A DNA stretch of 64,000 bases from Pseudo-nitzschia pungens. Its lineage: Eukaryota > Bacillariophyta > Bacillariophyceae > Bacillariales > Bacillariaceae. The first letter of the stretch is position 1. The number at the start of each line of letters is the position of its first letter. Positions 22,540 to 32,028 of the stretch are shown here, piece after piece. The notes under the pieces were generated by a model. That model saw only the letters and a program-made list of their open reading frames with translations, did no database searches and was not told the DNA's origin. Made by a program: the position numbers and the translations under genes. The stretch is from contig CM074767.1 in the NCBI GenBank assembly GCA_037355855.1, forward strand, positions 744,001 through 808,000, given 5' to 3'.

Positions 22540-22602
22540 CAAAGCAACAAAGCAACAAAGCAACAAAGCAACAAAGCAACAAAGCAACAAAGCAACAAAG
22601 CA
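22540..22602 (+). repeat. CAACAAAG 8-bp tandem array
   Basis: About eight copies of the 8-base unit CAACAAAG end roughly 25 bases before the start codon at 22627, so they probably lie in the 5' leader of the DUF6824 gene. The array has no stop-free coding role. Confidence 0.8.
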
Positions 22603-22626
22603 ATCTCAGACACAATTAAGAACAAC

Positions 22627-23316
22627 ATGCCAATCAACATGATCTCGAAACAACAAGAATTTTTTCTTCAACCTACGAAACAAGATATTTTGTGTGGACG
22701 CGGTAGAGCACACGTCCGGCATCCCGGGAACCAAAGATTCGCCAAGCTGATTCGGTCCCATGCCCAGCAGTACGTCGATGCTCCCAGACGCGTCGAAAGA
22801 AGCGTGTTGGTAGCTTCCTTGGTTCAGAAAATAGTCGATGAGGGCTGTCGATTTCTAACGGAAGACAAACGGACGACCGGTACATGGAAAGAAATGAGTA
22901 TCGATCAGGCACACGAGAAGGTTGGACACGCAATCCGGGACTTGTTGAAAAAGAGGAAAGTCCAGCCAATCAAATCCAAGTCGATCACGTACAAAGCAGC
23001 TTACAAAACGAAACACCACAGACCGAAACAAGAATTTGAAGGGGTTTCCACTACGACTTCAACCACGAAAAGAACTTTGGATCCCATCCACAAAATTTTC
23101 GCCAACCCCGTCTCCGAAGATGAAAGCGAGGAAATGCACGATTATCCTACAACGATAGAATCGTCGAGCACAAACATCACTCGAATTGATTCATCACTCA
23201 AGTCCGATCGCTATCGCAATCGCCCTAGCTTCCGTGCGTGCAAGGATTTTGACATCATCGAAAACCGCCATGATCTGACGAACGAAGAAATCACCATGGC
23301 CATCTTCCAATTTTAA
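22627..23316 (+). CDS. DUF6824-domain protein
   Basis: 229 residues, single exon. Residues about 17-110 carry the domain common in diatoms and other stramenopiles: DILCGRGRAHVRHPGNQRF at the start, then a helical segment, and GTWKEMSIDQAHEKVGHAIRD at the end. The function of this domain is not established; it often occurs in nuclear or regulatory-looking proteins. The remaining C-terminal half is basic then Ser-rich and appears disordered. No signal peptide or membrane segment is present. The start at 22627 has a second Met at codon 5. Confidence 0.85.
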   Translation: MPINMISKQQEFFLQPTKQDILCGRGRAHVRHPGNQRFAKLIRSHAQQYVDAPRRVERSVLVASLVQKIVDEGCRFLTEDKRTTGTWKEMSIDQAHEKVGHAIRDLLKKRKVQPIKSKSITYKAAYKTKHHRPKQEFEGVSTTTSTTKRTLDPIHKIFANPVSEDESEEMHDYPTTIESSSTNITRIDSSLKSDRYRNRPSFRACKDFDIIENRHDLTNEEITMAIFQF

Positions 23317-24339
23317 AATAACATTATTTTCCAATTAGAATAAACAAACTTTTGTAACTTTCTAATGGTGTGTACCGTACCGTACGCTCTTCTAAAATTC
23401 TGGTCCCACAAGTTGCGAACTACGAAATACTAAGTAATACAGTAATAATAATAGAAGTAACTCACAATCATCAAAATGCAAGAGATGCCACGACTCCTAG
23501 CGTTCTTCGCTCAACAATCAAGAATACTACTACTTCATCTGTGCCGAAATAGTACCGGTACGGTAGTAACTGACCAACTAAGCCTTACCACATAAACTTT
23601 ACCGTACCGTACAAGGTTGAACATCAACAATCTCAATCAATTTTCATAATACTGTATTACTTTCATCATGAAGTTCATCAAGTCGAATCAATCATCAACA
23701 ATCAATCGATATGAAATTTGAATCATCTGCTTGGGTATTACGTAGTATAAATATCAAGGGACTGTATGTACGTACTTTTATCGTGTATGCCAACGCGCGG
23801 TTAACGGATTGATTTTTTGAGAATTCTGATTATTCTTCCATGAGTGAATGAATCAATCCGTACATCCTACCGGTACGGTATTTCTCCATTGTTCTCATCG
23901 GTCGTAATTTACCCGTACCGGTACGGTAGGTCGTAGCTGGTACAATACCATGGTTAAAACTCAAAACAGATGATGAGGCATCGTTTCTTGTTCTTCGCCT
24001 CTTCTGCCGTTCCATTCCACATCGCCACTACGGTTCCAAAATATGTTTCTGCCAGATGTTCTGTCATTTCCAATTCGATCCTCACTACCGCATTCTTTCT
24101 TCTTTGACATGACGACAGGACACCCTCAACCCAAAGCCACAAGACGGAGATAAGCAAAATTCGGAAAAGACGAAAACAGAATCAAGGTACTTTCTTGCAT
24201 TAAAGTTCGGACGGAAGAAAGTACGAGACCTGGGAAATTCTGATTTCATCTTTGAACGGAAGTGCGATTGGGCTTGCGTGAAATCGAATTTGCATCACGG
24301 AGATACGGTACGCCAGTCGAGGTTAGAAGACCAAATACT
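23317..24339. other. Intergenic, no gene seen
   Basis: AT-rich spacer with ACCGGTAC, GTACCGTAC and CAATCAATC words and no supported open frame. The last part should hold the promoter of the LON-domain gene. Confidence 0.55.
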
Positions 24340-26305
24340 ATGATGCAATTGAGATCATCATCCTTGGCAATAGCTATAGCCGTGACAGCGTTCTTGGATA
24401 TCGGAAATGTCGTCGTTGGATTCACTGGTACTACCACCACGACGTCCTTTCCAAGAGCTGCTTCAAGAATAGGAAAGTCGCAAAGGGAAAAGGAGAACAA
24501 AACACCCTCTGTTTGTATCGAATAGCAATAACAACAACAAAGAAACCGCGAAGGAGGGAGAAGAAGAATCGGAAGAAGACTTTGAAAGGCGGATGGCAGT
24601 CGTTCGTTCGTTGCAAATGTCATTTTATGGAGCTAGTGCGTCCAAAAACGATCGTGACCCAAAAAGTGGGGACGGTAAAAGAGGCGATGCACTGGATGAT
24701 GAGCGGCCTCCTGAGTATCGCGCTTCTACCGGGACCATACAGAGATTACCAATCTTTCGTGCCGCCTGGTACGAGCTTCCGGGACGATCAAACGTCTTGA
24801 TCCTCCGCGATCCAATGTATACGAACATGTTCGAAAAAATGTTTTACAAGCCGATCAACAAGAAACTGGGAGAAAGCGATCCCAATTCTATCTCACCTTG
24901 GATATTTGGTCACCTGTTTACACCCAAAGATTCCGAGGACGAAAGCAAACCGAAGAAAAAAATATTCAAAAAGAAGGGGGATGATACGAAGACGTCGTCC
25001 TCCGACCCCCCTTCTGCAGAAAAAAGCAAGAATTCGTCGCACAAAGGCAGTAGTAGGTCCAAACGAAACAAACTGACGACCTGGAAGGACGCTAACCGCG
25101 GCACAGATCTCTCGTCGACGTCGGTCCTGGGAACTCTTATGTACGTCCGTGATTATCGACGTCTGAGAGATGGGCGGATTCTCGCGCTGGTCCAAGCAGC
25201 AGAAACCTTTGTCGTCGAAGAGGTTCGTCGGAGTTTGCCGTATGCGATCGTTGACGTCAAGCTCTTGCCCGATGTGGAAGAACTCGGTCTGCAAAATGAA
25301 GGTATGCAGGCCGACGAATCGTCGTCGTCGTCGTCTTCGTCGTTCTCCATTTATTCGTGTGGAGATCATCCCGATGAGCAGTTCCTTGTAGATTGCCTCA
25401 AGGCAGACGAAGTCAACTCGGCTGGTTCCGCGCGGGCCAAGGCAGTTCTGAAATCAATCCATAGTTTTCACGACTACGAATGCGACATGAATCAACGACT
25501 GGATGGCATTCCAGACAAGAGAGATCTGGGCATTCTCGACATAACCCACGATGCCATTTCAAAGGCCAATCTACCATATTGCCCATTTTCCGATCCGTCG
25601 TCGTTGAACGCAACAACAACCGAAACAACAAATACACTGTCAGAAAAAATAAACCTAGACAGCAGAAAAGGGGATTCAGACTCTCCTGCGGACACATCAC
25701 TGTCGCCTTCCCTGGAGCTCCAGCTCTTGCGGAAGGGAATCACCAAGATTCCCCCTTCTGATAGGAGATTCAGCTACAACACGGAGCCCACCTACTCTTC
25801 TTCCGCCACCGATACTAGTGATACCTCACAGTCATGGACTACAGACGAACTTGAATACGAGTTGTGGCTGGTACTCGACTACTTTTCAACCACCACCAAC
25901 AAGGAAATCTCTCCTATCCTGATGGGGTTGCTTCCGCGAGACGACCAATTGCCCAAATCTTGGCCCGCGGACTTTTCTCTGAAACAGGCATTCGACGAAA
26001 AATATGGTGGTGAGAAGAATCAATACTCTATTTCAAAGAGTTATCCCAACCGCCGACGACAGCGACGACTCAGTTATTCGGCCGCCTACCTATTGGAAGC
26101 CATTCTTCCGATCGGAACAAACGGGAACGACAACTTTCGTGGAAGTGTCCGGTCCTCTTGTGCGACATCGGGAGTCGATGAAGTCGAAATCCAGGAGCTC
26201 AGGGCACTGTTGTTGTCGGTTCCATCAACGAGGCAGAGATTGAGGGTCGTTCTGGAAAAATTCCACCAGTGGCGGTTCTATCAAGAATGCAACGAATTCG
26301 CCTAG
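24340..26305 (+). CDS. LON substrate-binding-domain protein, predicted plastid
   Basis: Two exons are proposed: 24340-24476 and 24526-26305, with a 49-base GT-AG intron, giving 638 residues. A first exon is needed because the open frame from 24593 lacks a presequence. The frame just upstream encodes a signal peptide (residues 1-27) ending VVG|FTG, with Phe at +1 as in diatom plastid presequences. A single-base insertion between 24473 and 24525 would join the frames equally well. The segment from RLPIFRAAWYELPG (about residue 119) through YVRDYRRLRDGRILALVQAA to VDVKLLPDVEEL (about 300) resembles the LON N-terminal domain. That domain binds substrates in Lon proteases and cereblon. No AAA+ or Lon protease domain follows, so it is a stand-alone LON protein. 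The C-terminal half is Ser-rich with a conserved-looking helical end. Confidence 0.7.
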
Positions 26306-28377
26306 CCTAAATGTCGGTCTTTGGTTGACTATCGCACGGAGTCCATTGTAGTAAGCACGACGTCTCGTGAAGATTGTCATTTGCTAACAAGCGGGGCACT
26401 TACTCGATTGCGATGCATCGCCCTCATTTTTGGAGTGTTAGGATAGAATCAAATGAAAATCACTGCAGTTCTTGTATGATCTAGAGCATTATTGACTTCC
26501 GTGCGCAATGTGAAAGGAAGACATGATTCAGTATCTTGGATTCATTGTTTGTCGCTTCAATCTCACCTTACTCGTATCAAATCAGTGAAGTGGTATATGG
26601 GATGTGGGCAGTGTTTGTTGGAATGTAAAAGAAACCGTTCACGCCTACCTCATTGTTGAGGTGGATACAGCACGAAAGTAAAACAAGCTAAATCCATACA
26701 TTCCGTGTATTCGGATTTGTTCTTCCTCCAAACTTTACCGTGCCGATACAAAAAATGTATACGGATCATAGTAACGAACAACCCACAATTTGACAATGCT
26801 AGTCGTAGGAAGTCTAGTGACGACATGGAGTTTGACATCAGAGAGAAATATGTCGTTTTAGTTTTGTGCTCCTCATCGTGTCTTCTGTATCATGATATAA
26901 TTCCACCCACCATGTACCGGCTGACAGTATTCAATCAAAGCATCAGCGGTACATCAGAGATTTCAGTCTAGTAGTAGTACTAGTAGTAGGAGAGCACATG
27001 CTGGCTCTCTTCTCTACCTTGTTCGACTAGCCAGGTGCAGCAGATTTGTAAAAAATGTTTTCAGCCACAGAAATGCTTGTCTTACAATAATTTTTGACAC
27101 ACTGAAAATTGGTGCAAAACATGTACTGAAACATAACATCATGGTGTAGTAGCAATGTTCCCATTTCTTACTCTCATAACCTAATGCTGTTACATAAACT
27201 GAATCAATCAAAAGAAAATGACCAGGTCAATAAGTACGCCAGACTGATGGGCACAAGAAATTTGTTGTTGCACTACAACTACTAGTAGTACTAGTACTAG
27301 TACAACTAGTAGTAATAGTAGTACTCCTTGCACTCCAGGCGTGCAAACCAATACAACCGTAACTACCTCTGTTGTTGATTTGGAATAGTCTGTATTGTCT
27401 TCTGTTCCATGCTTGGAGCTACTAGCAAGGTTAATGATTTGCTTACTTGAGATTTGCACCAGTCATTGAAAAAGCAGGATATCACTACTACTAGGGAAGA
27501 AGAACAAGAAGGAAGAGCAGTACACTTCTTGACAACCACAGTAAGAAGAACCTCAACATTCGAAGGGTCTATTGTCCTTGTCTCCGCTACAAGAAACGTC
27601 GATGACTTTGTTTCAATTAGTTATTTTGAAAGTGTATCAACTTGATCATTCTGTTCAATAGAATTCGGCTTGTTACTTACTAGTACTACTAACTTACTAC
27701 TACTACTATGGTCGTGAAATCCAGCAGTCACGGATGCTAGTGGGCGTAGTAGAGCAGTCGTGCATTTAATCGTAAAAAATAACCGCCTCGTCTTGAGCTG
27801 ATTAACAACAAACGAATCAAAAGTACATTACGAGTAACCTTAGAGAATGAATCGTATCGGTAGGTTGGAACACATTGTTCGACACAAGTATTTTGAGCGG
27901 TATTGATAGACAAAGTAAACCCTGATTTGGAGTATTTTCATAGTGTGCGTGTCGGGACAAAGTGGTCAAGATCAAGATGACCGTAAATGAAAACTAACCT
28001 AAATGTTTCAGGATAGAAGCAGCACCAGCATGTTTGATATGTAACCCTTCCTTTTCGAAAAATGCTTGATTAGCCAATATCTGTCCCATCATCGTCGTAC
28101 AACTACTACTTGAACGTTCCCATATCGGTTTGAGACGTGTTGTGAGGAGCCGTTATAAAAGTCTATGCTTTAAGTCTCGTTCCCCTTATCGATTCAACGC
28201 CCATCAACAAATAACAGAGGCGGTGTTGTTTCTTCATGTTGCACTGTAAGACAGTTGTATGTCTTTAAATATAGCCACCTCTACAAACTGATCACAACAA
28301 AACGGTGCTGTCTCATTGCATCGCCGTAAGAGAATGGAGTGGATGATCTTTTCAAATTTGAGCCACAATTGTCGCCG
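26306..28377. other. Intergenic with CTAGTA-type words
   Basis: Low-complexity spacer downstream of the LON gene and downstream of the M11 gene (convergent arrangement). It is notable for runs built from ACTAGTAGT/ACTAGTACT at 26970-26990, 27283-27326 and 27680-27710. Short open frames here have no domain or codon character worth calling. Confidence 0.55.
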
Positions 28378-30982
28378 TTAGACGCTGTTGTTGGGTGGAA
28401 AAGTCTCAGCTGGGAAGTCTGTGTAGATGTAATCGTCTGCTTCTGCTTCTACTTCTGCTTCTGCAATAATATCGGCTTCTGAGATGTAGTCGAATGTTCT
28501 CGCGGAGGAAACTGGCGGATGCCAAGTGTCGATCGCCGCCGACGCTGGCGTCGACCATGTCCAACAAGATCCACAATATCGAGCTTTGTGCCCACTCTTT
28601 CGAACATAAGCCAGAAATGGATAATCAATTGGTTTTGGAACTTTCACATCGTCAACAGTAATTGTTCTGATCATAGTGTCCTGTTCGCTGCTTTTGATTT
28701 TCCTCAGGGTGACAAACTGTTTTCGTCGGTTTCTAAAATTTAGTTTGCTTCCAACTTGATGGCAGGTTCTGCTCTCGGGGACGTAATCGAAGCTTGAACA
28801 GAGCATAAAATACGCATCAGGGTCTAAATTGAAATTAATCAATTGGTCGCACTTCGCTCGATTCCTTCGCCCATTTCGTATACAAATGAAGTAATCGGCG
28901 AGATTAATTGCTTCCTGATGAGGATTGTATATCTCGATGTATTCCTCCTCTTGTCGTTTAGGATTGGGCAGCACTTCCACGATAATGGGAGTTATATTTG
29001 GATTTTCCAGAGTGTTTAAATCTGCAGGCGGAGCAGATGGACTTTTCGTCGGTGTATTTGTCGGTGTTTTCGTCGGTGTTTTCGTTGGTTGCTGTGATGG
29101 AGCTCTGGTTCTCTGCAGTGGTGTCTGTGAAAGAGAAAACGACAGAAAATTTTATCAGAAAAGATAAACCCAACTTTCCATGCTATTGAATGCTGAAAAC
29201 ACTCATATGGGAGCGATGAAACTTACAACAGATTTGCACATGGGTCCTACACAACAGATAGGATAGGCACAATCTTCAAAGTAAATCGCAACGAAGGCCT
29301 CGTCTACGCTGGTACCATAGTGACTGAATTCGATGACCAGATTCCTACCCTGGCCTTCGAAATTGTAAAAGGTCTCCTTCGTTTGAGTCGACCCAGGCTG
29401 TAATCCAGCGATGAAGTTCGAAACTTTGTAGCCAGCGCGTTTCTCGATAATGGTCACTTTGTCTCCACTGTCCCTCACCTCCGAGTTCATACCTTTTGCT
29501 CGGTTGTATCCAATGTACAAATCGCTACCGTGCAAGGGCCTAGGTATCCTTATCACTGTGGTTTGATCGCTCGAGTTCTCGTCGTAGTCCGCAACGCCCA
29601 CAACTGGTCCGACCCAGGTACCCTGGCTCGACGGATTCCAATCGATAATGCTGTTTCCGTACCAACCAAGCTGATAACTTTTGGACGGGTTGAAACACTG
29701 ACGAGGCGAGTCCTTCTCCTTGTAAGAGAAGCCCATCATTCCGGATTTGTCGGCATAAGAACTTTCACCTTTGCCTGAGTGCGGTAATCCCATGTTGTGT
29801 CCGACCTCGTGAACCTGAGTACTGAGTTGTTGGCACCAATCATCGTTGAAGACAGAAAGCCACGAGTTTACGTAGGCGTAAGCGATCCAGGCTCCCGTTC
29901 CCTTCGGCATACAGAGCATGACATGATCGAACTGATTCGAAAGGTCTCCCATCATACTTGTAGCGGCTTTTGTCATGAATCTTTCCACCTCCGATCGTTG
30001 TCTTCCAGAAACTATTTCCTGCAGTGTCACATCAATAACACCATTTCCTCCATCATAGGGTTCCATCATGAGTTTTCCGTATGAGCACTGTTGGTATTGT
30101 GACTTGAGATTGAATTGATCACCTGCCGTTCCAAAAATATCGTTGGAAAGAGTGATACTATTGGCAGTAGTTCGTGCGTCAATTGCATCCGCACGAACAA
30201 CCAAGACTTTTTTCACTCCGGAAGTACTAAGCCTGCGATTAGCTCGTCGCATGCGTAGCGAGCGCCATCGCACGAATTCTCCATCGTCGCTTTCGCTATC
30301 CGTGTACATGTCGTTAATCGTTCCGATTTCAATCGCTGCACCTTGTGGGACCTGGAGGGCACCATCCATAAGGACCGCTCCATCTGCCACCAGGGTTGAT
30401 ACTCCACTCTCAATCTGGCCGAGTCGACTGTTTTCGATTCCAACAATAGAAACAAAATACTGACCATCCGCTTTTGCGACATCATCGTCTGAAAGTTCGC
30501 ATCGAACCTCATCACCTGCGTCGTGTTGCTCTGTATCAGTCACGTCCGAAAAGATACCAGCGTCGTCCACATCGACGTGTTCGTACTCGACTTCAACACG
30601 CACCAGGATGCAAGGATGATCCGGTCGTAGCAGTTTCCGATGAGGTTCTTGTTGGCCCCTTAGTGACGATGATACAACCTAGAGTGACATTCGTTCCATA
30701 CGTTGAACAGAGACAGTCATGTTGTATTCAAATTACGACAGAAGGAAGAAACAAACATGAGGTTTCTGATGATGGTCATGTTGCAGTAGTCCGAACTAAC
30801 ATCGCTCAGCAAATCGCAGCGAGACATTCAATGTAGTATAAATCCGTTAGCAAGAGCTTCTTACGCACCTCAGTTTGTCCAGTACGAGGAACATTGTCGT
30901 TCGCCTGAGAGGAAACGACAAGGAAAGCGCACACAAGTAGTGGGAGCGTTCCTAATAGAGCTTTACCGATCAAACCCGCCAT
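28378..30982 (-). CDS. Secreted M11 metalloprotease fused to lamin-tail domain
   Basis: Three exons on the minus strand are inferred: 30982-30869, 30678-29227 and 29124-28378. The GT-AG introns are 190 and 102 bp, both phase 0, giving 770 residues. Exon 1 is a signal peptide (MAGLIGKALLGTLPLLVCAF). Exon 2 holds a peptidase M11 (gametolysin) domain: zinc motif HEVGHNMGLPH at about residues 328-338, a Met-turn-like SGMMGFSY near 350, and a Cys-rich end. Gametolysins are secreted zinc endopeptidases that degrade extracellular matrix and cell-wall glycoprotein in green algae. Exon 3 opens with a Thr/Pro repeat linker (PTKTPTKTPTNTPTKSP), then a lamin-tail-like Ig fold (EYIEIYNPHQEAINLADYFI) and an acidic tail. 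The protein is probably extracellular or wall-associated; the tail may anchor or position it (inference). Confidence 0.85.
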
Positions 30983-32028
30983 CGTTGATTTGATTTATTG
31001 TCCGACTTGTGCTTTCTTTTTCAACCGATGAACGTGTAAGAGATACAGATTTTATTAAAATAAACTTCCGTTCCGATTCAATCAAGACGGGTAAGACTGT
31101 ACTCACACATAATCGCAGTTACGGAAAAGAAGTTCGTAACGAAGAACATTCTCAAAAAGATCGATTTTTCGTCGACTCCCACTCAAAAAAGTGATCAACG
31201 GTCCTTTTCTGATGGTTTTCCTTTTATTCATGACACAACGGGCGATTACAGCTCACCTGCAGTCCGAGAACGAAACCGTGAATCAGATCGTGTTGCCATT
31301 GATGGGCCTGCTCGGCTGGCTACCACCTGCCAAACCGACAATGAGTTAGATAACGTATACGTGATACATAAGTAACATATGAATGCGTAGTTTATGTATA
31401 CTCGAATGAATCGTTTCTGTAAGCTCCTTATCATGTGGGCGGAACGCGCCATAATTTTTACGACTCTTCCACCCGGCTGGCAAACCCAGCGCGTAGTCGA
31501 CGAAATTCATTCGTGTATATGCCATAGTAACTGAAATCTAGACCGGATATGTGACAATATTTGGCACGCATCCTCATGCGTCTATTCAATTTCTTTCATA
31601 CTAAATAACGTTCCATCATACCGATCGGCTCCCTAAAAGCAGATAGAAAATTTGATATTGTACCCGCGACCAACTTATCCGATAATTACTTAGACCCGGT
31701 GTCTAACGACCGATTGCGCGCCTTGATCAATCTTCCAACGGAGACTTTCAGGGGTACATGTGAAAATTTCGATAGTCAACCCGCCGGAATTTCACAAGAT
31801 TAAACACCATTTTGGCAAACAATGCTACCACCCACGCACGAGTATCGGAAAAGACGGTTTCGCGACTCTAATTCCACGTTTATCTCGTTTTACCAGCCAA
31901 AATTCATAGCCTACCGTTCCTACCGTTCCTGACTCTCTTCCCTCACATTTTCAAGCTCAGCAACTTGCAAACGACTTTCTCACTCCATCGGAATAGTCGC
32001 ATAAACAAGAAGTTGCAACAAAACCACG
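30983..32028. other. Intergenic, divergent promoter region
   Basis: Spacer between the divergent M11 protease gene and the Gly/Tyr/Lys repeat gene. No gene, repeat array or RNA was recognised. The last hundred bases are the likely leader of the repeat gene. Both flanking products carry signal peptides, so a shared bidirectional promoter is possible but unproven. Confidence 0.5.

Larger units (their letters stand above)
21625..22626. other. Intergenic with hairpin and palindromes
   Basis: Spacer between the divergently oriented SET and DUF6824 genes. It contains the perfect 16-base palindrome TACGAAGTACTTCGTA (22127-22142), a further copy of the half word at 22165-22173, the long hairpin at 22229-22323 and the CAACAAAG array just before the next gene. 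No coding region was found. Confidence 0.65.

Noticed and set aside
28958..29173. Separate small minus-strand gene
   Set aside because: It is a different reading frame across the second intron and linker exon of the M11/lamin-tail gene.
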